Source: Gluconacetobacter takamatsuzukensis (GTDB lineage Bacteria > Pseudomonadota > Alphaproteobacteria > Acetobacterales > Acetobacteraceae). Taken from it: 64,000 nt of DNA. This document shows, piece by piece, positions 38,391 to 47,312 of this stretch. Numbering within the stretch: the first letter of the stretch is position 1; every line of letters begins with the position of its first letter. The notes beneath the pieces were generated by a model. That model had not been told where the DNA came from and made no database searches. It saw only the letters and a program-made list of their open reading frames with translations. The translations under genes were made by a program, and so were the position numbers. The DNA lies in NCBI RefSeq assembly GCF_014174275.1, contig NZ_JABEQK010000011.1, forward strand, positions 62,001 through 126,000. The letters run 5' to 3'.

Positions 38391-39806
38391 TCATGATCCA
38401 GATGACTGATCGGCCAGGATACGTGCCCTGTTCTCGCATGGAAGCACGATCAGGGAGCGCAGGCCGGGCCTGTTATCGTTCAATGTGATGGTGCCAGCAT
38501 GCAGATGCACGATCGCGCGGACCATGCTGAGCCCCAACCCATTCCCCACTTCTGAACGGCTGTTATCAAGCCGCACGAAACGGTCAAACACCCGTTCAAG
38601 ATCGCCTGCGGGAATACCGCCGCCATTGTCGCAAACGACAAGCTGCACAACGCCTTTCCCGATCGCGATCTCAATCGTGATGGTGCTGCCCGACGGCGTA
38701 TGATGAATCGCGTTTTCCACGAGATTCGCCAGCATCTGGCGCAGCAGTACCGGCTGACCCGTCACGATCGCCTCAGGCGGGTGGCGCACGCGAAGAACCT
38801 GCCGATGATCTTCGACGATCGGCTGATAGATCTCCGCCATTTCGGTAACCAGGACGACAAGATCCACCGTGCAGAACTCGTCACTCTGTGTCCGCGCCTC
38901 GATCTGTGCGAGGTCGAGGAGAGAGGCGAAAATCTCCAGCGCCTTGTCGAGTTCATCGATCGACAGGTCGATCTGTTCTTTCAGCGCATCGACCGTATCC
39001 TCGCGATCCTTCGCCCGTTCAAGCCTGTGCCGCAGGCGCGAAAGGGGGCTTCGCATGTCATGCGCGATATCGTTCGATACCTGGCGCAGGCTGACAATCA
39101 GGGTTTCATTCTGACCCAGCATCGCATTGAGGCTCTGCGACAGATGGTCGAATTCGTCTCCCGTCCCGCGCAGCGGAATACGGCGCGCGATATTGCCGCG
39201 CATGATGCTCCGCGCCGTCATGCTGATGCTCTCGATCCGTTTCAGAACGGCATTGCTCAGCAGCATGCCACCGGCCAGGCCCAGGATCATGAAACCGAGA
39301 AAACTCCAGGCGACCGTATTCCACAGATCATGCCTCAGTTGTGTCAGCTGAGACGCATCGATCCCGACAAAGTAATAGCCACCATCGGACAGTTGGTATC
39401 CTTCGCCGTAGATCGTGACCTGATGCGTGTCACGGGGGATCCGATGCGCCCATGACAGCCATCGTAGTCCGGTGACCGGCCTCAGATGCAGCATGTTGCC
39501 CGCGACAACGCTCTCTGACCTGTCCTGCAAAAGATAGAAGAAACCGGGTTCATTGCGGACAAGGGCTTTAACTACAGGTAGAAAATGCGCGACATCGGGC
39601 TGTCCCGCCGCGGCAAGGGTCTCCTTGCCCTCATTGGTGATGGCGCGACGGATCTGGCGCTCGAACAGATGCTGGTTATGAAATCCCGTCAGGACGGTGA
39701 TCAACATGCCGGAGAGCAGGAAGAAGCCGACAAAGCCGGTCACGATCCGGAAGGAAGATGTTCCGGCAATCCGCCCGATCGCGACAAGCCAGTGCCTACG
39801 GGTCAA
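38391..39806 (-). CDS. Sensor histidine kinase
   Basis: A 471-residue membrane kinase. Transmembrane helices lie at about 20-42 and 164-186 with a periplasmic sensor between. HAMP follows (NAVLKRIESISMTARSIMRGNIARRIP), then the phosphoacceptor His249 in DIAHDMRSPLSRLRH and the ATPase with N-box NLVENAIHH, DNGGGIP and GNGLGLSM. It overlaps the response-regulator gene by 11 bases. The signal is unknown. Kinases of this type often control RND pumps, and a broken RND pump gene lies just upstream of the pair. Confidence 0.92.
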   Translation of the reverse strand: MTRRHWLVAIGRIAGTSSFRIVTGFVGFFLLSGMLITVLTGFHNQHLFERQIRRAITNEGKETLAAAGQPDVAHFLPVVKALVRNEPGFFYLLQDRSESVVAGNMLHLRPVTGLRWLSWAHRIPRDTHQVTIYGEGYQLSDGGYYFVGIDASQLTQLRHDLWNTVAWSFLGFMILGLAGGMLLSNAVLKRIESISMTARSIMRGNIARRIPLRGTGDEFDHLSQSLNAMLGQNETLIVSLRQVSNDIAHDMRSPLSRLRHRLERAKDREDTVDALKEQIDLSIDELDKALEIFASLLDLAQIEARTQSDEFCTVDLVVLVTEMAEIYQPIVEDHRQVLRVRHPPEAIVTGQPVLLRQMLANLVENAIHHTPSGSTITIEIAIGKGVVQLVVCDNGGGIPAGDLERVFDRFVRLDNSRSEVGNGLGLSMVRAIVHLHAGTITLNDNRPGLRSLIVLPCENRARILADQSSGS

Positions 39807-40497
39807 GATCGGCCTCTTTCATCACATAACCGGAACCCTTGATGGTATGGATCAGCGGCTGGCCGTGCCGCCCCAGCTTCTCTCGCAGCCGGGAGAGATG
39901 CGTTTCGACGATATTGGTGCGAACGGGAAAATCCATGTTCCACACGTCCTTCAGCAGCATTCGGCGCGAGATAATCGTTCCATGATTGCGCATGAAATAT
40001 TCAAGAAGCTTCATCTCCTGTGGCTGCAGGTTGATCTTGTCTCCATGCCTTGTGACCTCCCGGGTCAACAGGTCGATCGTGACGTCGGATACACACAGCA
40101 TTGTCACCTGCTGGCACGGCATGAACCGGCGCAGCAAGACCTGCACCCGCGCGACCAGCTCCCGCAACGCAAACGGCTTGGTCATATAATCGTCGGCGCC
40201 ATGGCGAAGACCACGGACGCGGCTGGACACACCGTCCATCGTCGTCAGAAACAGGACAGGCGTCATGATGTCGTGTTCGCGCATGTGGGTCAGAATCTCC
40301 AACCCGTCCATCCCCGGAAGCATCCGGTCGAGAATCACGAGGCTCCATCGCTCCGAAAGGGCACGCCGTAACCCATCCGGCCCGTTCGCGACAGCGAAGA
40401 CATCGATATCGTGTTCCGCCAGGCCTTCGTGCAGATATGCTGCCGTCGCGCAATCATCCTCGACCAGAAGCAGACGCGCGCGCGCGGTCAGGGCCAT
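39796..40497 (-). CDS. OmpR-family response regulator
   Basis: A 233-residue regulator. The receiver domain has the acidic pair in VEDD, phosphoacceptor Asp57 (LVILDRMLPGMDG) and the conserved Lys in YMTKPFALREL. The C-terminal winged helix carries LQPQEMKLLEYFMRN, ISRRMLLKDVW, NIVETHLSRLREKLG and IHTIKGSGYVM. It partners the kinase that overlaps its 3' end. Its target promoter cannot be deduced; the pump genes that it may have controlled are decayed. Confidence 0.93.
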   Translation of the reverse strand: MALTARARLLLVEDDCATAAYLHEGLAEHDIDVFAVANGPDGLRRALSERWSLVILDRMLPGMDGLEILTHMREHDIMTPVLFLTTMDGVSSRVRGLRHGADDYMTKPFALRELVARVQVLLRRFMPCQQVTMLCVSDVTIDLLTREVTRHGDKINLQPQEMKLLEYFMRNHGTIISRRMLLKDVWNMDFPVRTNIVETHLSRLREKLGRHGQPLIHTIKGSGYVMKEADLDP

Positions 40498-40700
40498 GGC
40501 AACAGAAAGATCATTTGGCTCGTCCCTCCCCCTTGTCCGTCAGGCCGGCGCCAGACGGAATGCGCGGCATCCTAGCAGCAGAACCCACGGCGAAAGCACC
40601 GGCAATGGCCCGGAGATGGTTCTGATTGGCATTTGTTAATTTTCGGATTGCAACCCTTTGGTAGAAGATGCGGCACAAGCTTATGTCATCGGAAACAACA

Positions 40701-40790
40701 ATGGACCTCCGTCTCGCCGCATCCCTGGCATCGCTTTTTTATGCTATCTTGACAGGTGTGGTCCTTATTGTCTGGTACGGTGTGTTTTGA
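40701..40790 (+). CDS. Possible 29-residue single-helix membrane peptide
   Basis: ATG 40701 opens a 29-codon frame ending TGA 40788-40790, with GGAAAC 6 bases upstream. The product is MDLRLAASLASL followed by FYAILTGVVLIVWYGVF: one basic residue near the start, then a continuous hydrophobic helix with aromatic ends. This is the pattern of small bacterial membrane subunits. It lies isolated between the regulator and the RND relic, so it may be chance. I do not recognise a family. Confidence 0.3.
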   Translation: MDLRLAASLASLFYAILTGVVLIVWYGVF

Positions 40791-40937
40791 ACCGGCTGTT
40801 GCAAAAGCCCGGCAGGCGACCATCAAGGCCGCTCCGCTTCGGTGCACCGGAACGCACGCCGGGCGCGACCCTGTCGGCCTGCTCCCGTTCGGCCACCCAC
40901 ATGTCCAGCCAGGCTCTCGAACAGTATGCCGTGACAA

Positions 40938-41730
40938 TTATCGCATCATGCTCATCGGGGAATCTTTTTGTCGGACCGGCGTGATGGATGAGCAATATCG
41001 CGCCACCCTGCCCAGATAAAGATAGATGATCGGCGTGGTATAAAGTGTCAGTGCCTGACTGACAGCCAGGCCTCTGATAATCGCGATGCCAAGCGGCCGC
41101 CGCAGTTCGGCTGCCATAGCCATTGCCAAGGATCAGCGGCAACGCCCCCAGCGCGGCGGCGAATGTCGTCATCATGATAGGAAGGAACCGGAGCAGGCCC
41201 GCTTCACGCATTGCCTGTTTCGCCGGAACGCCGCGTTCGCGCTCGGCATCCAGGGCAAAATCCACCAGCATGATGGCGTTCTTCCTGACGATTCCGATCA
41301 GGAGAATCACGCCAATCATGGCCATCAGCGAGAAATCCTCCCCGAATACCCACAAGGCCACAAGCGCACCCACCTTGGCCGAGGGCAGGGTTGACAGGAT
41401 CGTCAGAGGATGGACGTAGCTTTCATACAGGATGCCCAGCACCATATAGACCGCCGCCAGCGCGGCCGCGATCAGCAGCGGCTCGCTGCTGGAGGAATTC
41501 TGAAGTTGCGCGGCATTGCCGACAAACGCGCCATGGATCGAAGGCGGCAGATGCAGGGCCAGAACCTGTGCCTCCACAACCTGCATGGCCCCGCCAAGGG
41601 GCATGCCCGTCGGCAGGTTGAAGGATATGGTGGTCGCGACTTCCTGCCCTGATGGTTGATGGCAAGCGGTGTCAGACCCGCCATGGTACGGGTGACGAAA
41701 GGCAGCGGCACCATCGTTTCCGCACCGGTC
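40938..41730 (-). pseudogene. RND efflux pump (MdtC-like) fragment, frameshifted
   Basis: Only the last third or so of an RND inner-membrane pump remains, split over three frames. The first piece (about 41725-41650) reads ETMVPLPF...TPLAINHQG. The second (41604 down to about 41130) has PPSIHGAF, YMVLGILYESYVHPLTILST, IGVILLIGIVRKNAIMLVDF and LPIMMTTFAAALGALPL. The third (about 41120-40938) has [17 protein letters not shown] and [14 protein letters not shown]. At least two frameshifts separate them and everything upstream is lost at the junction with transposase DNA, so no working pump is made. Confidence 0.85.
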
Positions 41731-41739
41731 GATGCGGCT

Positions 41740-42058
41740 GACCTATCGGCCGACACGCAGATCAAGGATCTCGCCCGAGCGATCAAGGCACAATGGGTCT
41801 GCGAGCAGGCCCGTCAGCAACTGAAGGAGGAACTCAGTCTCGATCACTTCGAGGGGCGATCGTGGATCGGGCTGCATCGGCACGCTCTGCTGGGCAGGAT
41901 GGCGTTCGCGTTTCTCCAATCCTGCCGCCTCAAGGCAGCAGGCCGGAAAAAACCATCACAGGCCAACCGCCCCAGCCCAGCCTGCCCGTAATCCGTCAGG
42001 CCATTCTTGATCGCGTCCTTCCACCACCATGCCGGCAGTCCCCTCACTGCGGTAGGAC
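41740..42058 (+). pseudogene. IS701-family transposase C-terminal relic
   Basis: The + strand encodes the end of a DDE transposase: LSADTQIKDLARAIKAQW, QQLKEELSLDHFEGRSW, GLHRHALLGRMAFAFLQ, which match the IS701-type pattern of a catalytic ELK...LDHFEGR.W..H.H. The frame then shifts near 41950 and continues as PPQPSLPVIRQAILDRVLP. The N-terminal two thirds is absent; the left edge abuts the RND fragment on the opposite strand, so a deletion joined two broken genes. Confidence 0.75.
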
Positions 42059-42166
42059 GCTCAGCCCACCCTCATCACAGCAAATGCCAAAGCAGTGCTA
42101 TGGGCTACTCACAGATCACCTATATCAAGCCCCATGCTGGCGCGCGACGCTGACGGGAGTTTCTGC

Positions 42167-43255
42167 TCAATACCGCACCAACCCTGCCTCTTCAGCCAAT
42201 CTCTTTATCATGCCCAGGGTTTCTCCAAGCAGGGGGATGCCGTCGCGCATCCGGCGCCCGAATTCCGCCTGCGAACGCTCGCCGGGAAAGAAAGTCTCGC
42301 CGACGCCTTCCACTTTCGGCGAGGCCTTGATGCGCTCGATCATGTCTTCCATCGTCGACTCGAACGTGACTGGGTCCTGAAAGGCTGCGATATCGATCGC
42401 CAGCATGGTGAAGGCGGTGTTCATCGCCCCGTCGTACGGCTTGAATCCGCTGGAACCGCCGCCGAAGATCTTGCCGTCGGCCAGGACCGACGTCAGGATT
42501 TCATGCACCACGCCGAGATTGAAGGCCTTCTGGCCACCGAACGGCAGCAGCGACATCGCCTCCAGCGCTCGGGCCGGGTCCGTGGTCTCCTGTCCCGCGC
42601 GATCCAGCGCCCATCCGTGCGGAATCGCCTCGCCTTTTTCCTTCGCCTTGATGATGCGCTCGATCGCCGCCGTGGTGCAGGCCATATCCAGCGCGAAGCA
42701 GCCATACCGGCCCGCCGGGGCGGCATAGGCCACCGGATTGTTGCCGACGACCGGAACAGTACCGCCCGGCGGCGCCATCAGCCTGCGGCTGGTATTGGTG
42801 AAGGTGACGCCCACCATACCCTGCCGCGCGGCCAGCAGAGGATAATATTTCGCCGACGTCAGCGAATTGCCGTTGCGGACCGCCACCAGCCCAATCCCCG
42901 CGATGCGTGCCTTCTCGATCGCCCGCCGCATCGCGCGCCCGGCGACCACCTGGCCGAGGCTGCGGTTGGCATCCCAATGCGCAACCGCCGCGCGGTCGCT
43001 GAGCACGGATATGAACGTCTGCGCCCGGTCGCCGCCGCCCTTGATCCGTTCGACCACTTGGCAGAACAGGCGCAAGCCGTGCGACTCCTCACCCATCATC
43101 TCTGCCTGCATGAAGACATCGGCCGTGACGGCTGCGTCTTCGGCGCTGACGCCGTGGAAGGCCAAGATGGATTCGCACATCGTGCGCACCACATCCTGGC
43201 GAATCTGGACTGTGTCGCTCATCAGAAAATCCCGTTCCTTCAAGACCTGCGCCAT
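42167..43255 (-). CDS. Ldh_2 family NAD(P)-dependent 2-hydroxyacid dehydrogenase
   Basis: A 362-residue enzyme of the malate/L-lactate/ureidoglycolate dehydrogenase family (YlbC/AllD/ComC). Visible blocks are EESHGLRLFCQVVE, SLTSAKYYPLLAARQGMVG, TFTNTSRRLMAPPGGTVPVVGNNP and GGQKAFNLGVVHEILTSVL. It reduces or oxidises 2-oxo/2-hydroxyacids in the cytoplasm. ATG 43255 has GGAGG 6 bases upstream; ATG 43222 (MSDTVQ) is a possible alternative. It is the last gene of the - ABC operon, 28 bases after the ATPase stop. AllD membership of this family matters for the ureide-like context. Confidence 0.87.
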   Translation of the reverse strand: MAQVLKERDFLMSDTVQIRQDVVRTMCESILAFHGVSAEDAAVTADVFMQAEMMGEESHGLRLFCQVVERIKGGGDRAQTFISVLSDRAAVAHWDANRSLGQVVAGRAMRRAIEKARIAGIGLVAVRNGNSLTSAKYYPLLAARQGMVGVTFTNTSRRLMAPPGGTVPVVGNNPVAYAAPAGRYGCFALDMACTTAAIERIIKAKEKGEAIPHGWALDRAGQETTDPARALEAMSLLPFGGQKAFNLGVVHEILTSVLADGKIFGGGSSGFKPYDGAMNTAFTMLAIDIAAFQDPVTFESTMEDMIERIKASPKVEGVGETFFPGERSQAEFGRRMRDGIPLLGETLGMIKRLAEEAGLVRY

Positions 43256-43283
43256 CATACTCCTCCACCGCGACGGGAGCCTT

Positions 43284-44375
43284 TCAATGGCAGTCGGCAA
43301 TCACTGAAACACTCTGTGGGGACAGGACGAGCTCGATCTGCTCGCCCACGGACACCTCCGGCACCACCGGCAGCGATGCGGCGATCGCCATGCCGCTCGC
43401 CCGCAGGCCGCACTGGATCGCGCCCCCCAGGAAGCATGCGCTTTCGACGGTGGCACGCAGCACCGTCGCCCCCTCCTCCTCCGCAGATCCATGCCGCAGG
43501 GCCTCAGCGCGGAAAAAGACCAGCGGATCAGGCGGCAGGGCTTCGACCGGCGAGCCCCGCAGCATCAAGCCGCCCGTGGTCACGAACTGGCCCTCTACCG
43601 GGACTGACCGTTCGACATCAAGAGGAAAAAGATTTGCTCCACCAAGGAATTCCGCGACAAAGCGGCTTTTCGGGCGCAGATAGATTTCGCGCGGGCTGCC
43701 CTGCTGCACGATCCTGCCGCTCTGCATGATCATGATCCTGTCGGAGACGACCATCGCTTCCTCATGATCGTGGGTGACATAGACCGAAGTGATGCCGGCA
43801 TCGTTCATGATCGTCCGGATCTCGAAACGCATCTTCTCGCGCAGCGAGACATCCAGATTGCTCATCGGCTCGTCGAACAGCAGGCATGTCGGCTCCAGCG
43901 CGAGCGCCCGCGCCAGCGAGATACGCTGCTGCTGGCCACCGGAGAGGGAGGACGGAAAACGGCTCTCGCTTCCCGGCAGACCCACGATATCCAACGCCCA
44001 GCGCACCCGGGCCGCGATATCCGCCTGCGGCATCTTCTTCAGCCGGAGCCCGAGACCGATATTCTCGAAGATCGTCTTGTGCGGCCACAGGGCATAGGAC
44101 TGGAAGACCATGCCAATCCCGCGTTTCTCGGCCGCCAGGTGGACACGCCCATCATGCGCCAGTTCCCTGCCGCCCAAGGCAATCCGCCCCCGGTCGATCG
44201 TTTCCAGCCCGGCCAGCGCGCGCAGCATCGTCGTCTTGCCGCAGCCCGACGGACCCAACAGGGTGACGACCTCGCCCTTCTCCACGGCAAAGGAGACATC
44301 GCGCAGGGCGTGATAGTCACCGAAATCCTTCCTTACGTTCTCAACCTCAAGAAATGACACGCGATGGCTCTCCAC
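43284..44375 (-). CDS. FbpC/PotA-type ABC transporter ATPase
   Basis: A 363-residue ABC ATPase. Walker A is GPSGCGKT (41-48), Q-loop GMVFQSYALWPHKT, signature LSGGQQQR, Walker B LLFDEPMSNLD, switch histidine VTHDHEEA. A C-terminal TOBE regulatory domain starts near residue 240. The subfamily drives importers for iron, thiosulfate, polyamines, phosphonates or small organic acids. It follows the two-domain permease and belongs with the Tat-exported binding protein. Confidence 0.92.
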   Translation of the reverse strand: MESHRVSFLEVENVRKDFGDYHALRDVSFAVEKGEVVTLLGPSGCGKTTMLRALAGLETIDRGRIALGGRELAHDGRVHLAAEKRGIGMVFQSYALWPHKTIFENIGLGLRLKKMPQADIAARVRWALDIVGLPGSESRFPSSLSGGQQQRISLARALALEPTCLLFDEPMSNLDVSLREKMRFEIRTIMNDAGITSVYVTHDHEEAMVVSDRIMIMQSGRIVQQGSPREIYLRPKSRFVAEFLGGANLFPLDVERSVPVEGQFVTTGGLMLRGSPVEALPPDPLVFFRAEALRHGSAEEEGATVLRATVESACFLGGAIQCGLRASGMAIAASLPVVPEVSVGEQIELVLSPQSVSVIADCH

Positions 44376-44457
44376 GTCAGGCCAGCCCAGATGGCTTGAT
44401 CCAGACCGGTCATGGCATTCAAACGCTTTTCGAAACAGAACGGAACAGTGCCGCGCC

Positions 44458-46137
44458 CTAGCTGGTGGGCGGCGCGACCTCGACGCGGAACAGGCACGAG
44501 GCCGCGATCAGCACCACCGTGATCAGCATGATCTGGATCGCGGCCATCGCCGCCAGCATGCCGTAGTCACCATCCTCCCATCGCGAGAAGATCAGCACGG
44601 ACAGGACCTCGTTTCCTGGTGAATAGAGCAGCACCGGCACATCGAGTTCGCGCACGCAGATCACGAAGACCAGCACCCAGCCCGAGGCGATGCCGGGCTT
44701 CAGCAGCGGCAGCGTGACGTGGCGCAGGCGCTGCAACGCATTGCCCCCGGCCATGCGCAGCGCGTCTTCCAGCACCACGTCGATCTGCCGGTGGACGCTG
44801 GAGACCGCGCGCACCGCAAAGGGCATGAAGCCCACGATATAGCCGATGAACAGCAGCCAGCCCGTGCCATAGACCGGCAAGGGGACGTCGATCCATGTCC
44901 ATAGTAACGCCACGCCCAGCGTTACCCCCGGAATGGCCGCGGGGATCGTGACCATGAAATCGATGAGCCCACGCAGCGGCGAACGGGTACGGTTCATGAT
45001 CAGGCTGATCCACACCGCCAGAAGCAGGGAGACCGTCGCCGAGATGCCGGCGAACCACAGGCTGTTCCACACCGCGCTCTCGACCAGATGGTTCGAGAGG
45101 AAGATCTCGCGATAATGGGCGAAAGTGAGAAGATGGAAAGCGAGGCTGCCGTCATAATGGGGCACCAGCGAGGCATAGAACAGCATCACGATCGGCAGCA
45201 CCGTGGTGGCGAGCACGAAGACCATGAGCACGCCGAACAGAGGCAGACGCAGCCGGCCCAACGGCACGACCGTATGCTTGCGGGCGCGGGCTGAAACCGT
45301 GACGAAGCTTCTGCCGCCCAGAAGGATCTTCTGCACGACCAGGCCGGCGGCGGCGATCACGACCAGCAGCAGCGACAGAACGGCTGCCAGCCCGAAACGG
45401 GGTGGGAACATGTTGGAAAGATCGTAGATGTAGGTTGTCATGGTCCGGATACGGACCGGTGCGCCCAGCAGGGCGGGCACGGCGAACTGGCCGGTGGCCG
45501 CAACGAGCGTGAGCAGCAGTGCCGAGATCAGCGCCGGAGAGATCAGCGGCAGGGTGATACGCCAGAACGTGCCCATCGGGCACAGACCGCTGATCGCGGC
45601 GGCCTCCTCGACCGATGGATCGAGATTATGCAGCGCGCTCTGCACGAAAAGATAGACATAGGGCGCGTAATAGAGCCCCGTGACCCAGATGATGCCTAAA
45701 CTGCTGTAGATATCGACCGGTCCGATGCCCACCAACATGAAAAGGCGGTTGAACAGCCCGACATGCGGCGACAGCAACATGCCCCACGCGACGGCACCGA
45801 GGAACGGCGAGAGGAAGAACGGCACAATCGAGGCCATGTGCAGGAAACGCTTGCCCGGCAGGTCCGAGCGGACGATCAGCCACGCCTGGCCTAGTCCGAT
45901 CACGCCGGCCAGCGCCGTGGCTGGTATCGCCAGCAGAAGCGTATGACCGATTGCCCGCAGGTAGCGCGCGGTGCCGAGCACCTCCGCCCAGTAGCGCCCT
46001 GACAGGCCACCCTGCGGCGTGGTGACCGAGTTGCAGACCATCGCGAGGACCGGCACGACGACCAGACCAAACAGGATGATCACCGTGGCCAGGACAGGCG
46101 CTTCCCGCCGGCCGACGCGCCCGAGACGACGGGCCAT
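44458..46137 (-). CDS. Two-domain ABC permease (FbpB/AfuB-like)
   Basis: An about 559-residue inner-membrane permease that is a natural fusion of two permease units, each with roughly six helices and an EAA loop (EEAAAISGLCPMGTFWRITLPL in the first half, LEDALRMAGGNALQRLRHVTLPL in the second). Such fused permeases belong to the iron(III)/thiamine/2-aminoethylphosphonate-type importers. The frame also offers ATG 46188, one base after the binding-protein stop, which would suit translational coupling; neither start has a strong ribosome site. It works with the neighbouring binding protein and ATPase. Confidence 0.88.
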   Translation of the reverse strand: MARRLGRVGRREAPVLATVIILFGLVVVPVLAMVCNSVTTPQGGLSGRYWAEVLGTARYLRAIGHTLLLAIPATALAGVIGLGQAWLIVRSDLPGKRFLHMASIVPFFLSPFLGAVAWGMLLSPHVGLFNRLFMLVGIGPVDIYSSLGIIWVTGLYYAPYVYLFVQSALHNLDPSVEEAAAISGLCPMGTFWRITLPLISPALISALLLTLVAATGQFAVPALLGAPVRIRTMTTYIYDLSNMFPPRFGLAAVLSLLLVVIAAAGLVVQKILLGGRSFVTVSARARKHTVVPLGRLRLPLFGVLMVFVLATTVLPIVMLFYASLVPHYDGSLAFHLLTFAHYREIFLSNHLVESAVWNSLWFAGISATVSLLLAVWISLIMNRTRSPLRGLIDFMVTIPAAIPGVTLGVALLWTWIDVPLPVYGTGWLLFIGYIVGFMPFAVRAVSSVHRQIDVVLEDALRMAGGNALQRLRHVTLPLLKPGIASGWVLVFVICVRELDVPVLLYSPGNEVLSVLIFSRWEDGDYGMLAAMAAIQIMLITVVLIAASCLFRVEVAPPTS

Positions 46138-46189
46138 TGCTTGCGTTCCCGTGCCGTATTCCGCACGGGTTACCGGAATGCCGCGCATC

Positions 46190-47215
46190 TCAGAGGTCGA
46201 AGATCTGCATGAACTCATCCTGCATGGCCTCCCTGCTGTTGGTGTAATCGACCGGATCGATCCTCACGACCGGCAGCGTGGCGAAGGCAGGCTTGCCCGG
46301 CAGGGGCGGCACATCGTCACGCAACGAGTAGGTGCCATTGATATGGGACAGCATGACCTGCCCTTCCCTGGACAGCAGCCAGTCGAACACGATCTTCGCG
46401 CCGCGCGGGTTGGGCGCCTGCTTCATGATGGCAAGCGGCGTCATGCAGTTGGCAACCACATCCGGATAGACCGCAACCACGGGCGCATCGGCGCCACGGG
46501 TCATCGCATACGCCACATAATCGAGTTGTTCGCACAGAGCGAGTTCGCCCACCACCAGCCGGTTGGTCAGCGCGCCGTGGCCACGGAAGATCTCCGGACG
46601 GTTTTTGGCATATTTCTTCCAGAACCCGACCCCTTTCGCGAGGCGCAGCGAATAGTACCAGTTCAGCGCCCCGCCATCGACGCGGGCATCCGAATTGCCT
46701 TCCCGGCCCACCCAGCGGCTGTCGGCATACTCATCCCACGTGCGCGGCATTTCGCGATCCGGCACCTCGTTGCGGTTGCAGGCGAAGATATTGAGGATGC
46801 TCCGCGAATTGACCCAGGTGCAGTCCGGATCGCGATGGCCCTCGGGATAATGCGCATAGACCCCGGAATCGTAGGACATCAGGGCGCCGTCGCGCTTCAG
46901 TTCGACGAAGGAACTGATATCGGAAACCTGGAACAGATCGGCCTTGAGCCGCCCCGTACGCAGTTCCGACCGCAGACGCTGGTATATCTGGAAGCTTCCC
47001 GCACTCAGGATCCTGAGCTGCACGTCCAGACCGGCCGCATTGACGCGTTCCGCGATTCGGCTGAGATACAGGCTGGGCACCGAAGAATAGACCGTGACCA
47101 CACCTGCGTCTGCCGCCCGCGCACCCCTCGCGAGAAAAGGAAGCGCGAGCCCGGCGCCGACGGCATGCGTCAGTACCTGGCGCCGCGTAGGATGATCAGG
47201 CAGCGGATCCGTCAT
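46190..47215 (-). CDS. Tat-exported ABC substrate-binding protein (family 1)
   Basis: A 341-residue solute-binding protein of the Fbp/AfuA class. The N-terminus TRRQVLTHAVGAGLALPFLARGARA, with Arg11-Arg12, is a twin-arginine signal, so it is probably exported folded. The mature part has VVTVYSSVPSLYLSRI and KADLFQVSDISSF. The YxYY-type tyrosines of true iron binders are not obvious, and the neighbours are organic-acid and amide enzymes, so the ligand may be an organic compound. GGGGAG upstream of ATG 47215 is a good ribosome site. Confidence 0.87.
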   Translation of the reverse strand: MTDPLPDHPTRRQVLTHAVGAGLALPFLARGARAADAGVVTVYSSVPSLYLSRIAERVNAAGLDVQLRILSAGSFQIYQRLRSELRTGRLKADLFQVSDISSFVELKRDGALMSYDSGVYAHYPEGHRDPDCTWVNSRSILNIFACNRNEVPDREMPRTWDEYADSRWVGREGNSDARVDGGALNWYYSLRLAKGVGFWKKYAKNRPEIFRGHGALTNRLVVGELALCEQLDYVAYAMTRGADAPVVAVYPDVVANCMTPLAIMKQAPNPRGAKIVFDWLLSREGQVMLSHINGTYSLRDDVPPLPGKPAFATLPVVRIDPVDYTNSREAMQDEFMQIFDL

Positions 47216-47228
47216 TCACATTTTCTCC

Positions 47229-47267
47229 CCGGCGATGCGCAGACTTGCAATCGAGGTCTGTCGCCGG
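47229..47267 (-). promoter_or_regulatory. Intercistronic hairpin before the ABC binding-protein gene
   Basis: CCGGCGA (47229-47235) pairs with TCGCCGG (47261-47267), and CAGAC (47240-47244) with GTCTG (47256-47260), with a four-base bulge on one side. On the - transcript it lies between the TonB stop and the ribosome site of the binding-protein gene. There is no T-run, so mRNA processing or differential expression is more likely than termination. Confidence 0.5.
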
Positions 47268-47312
47268 CCACCAAGATACGAAACAGGAACAATATCGACA
47301 AATTAACAATTT

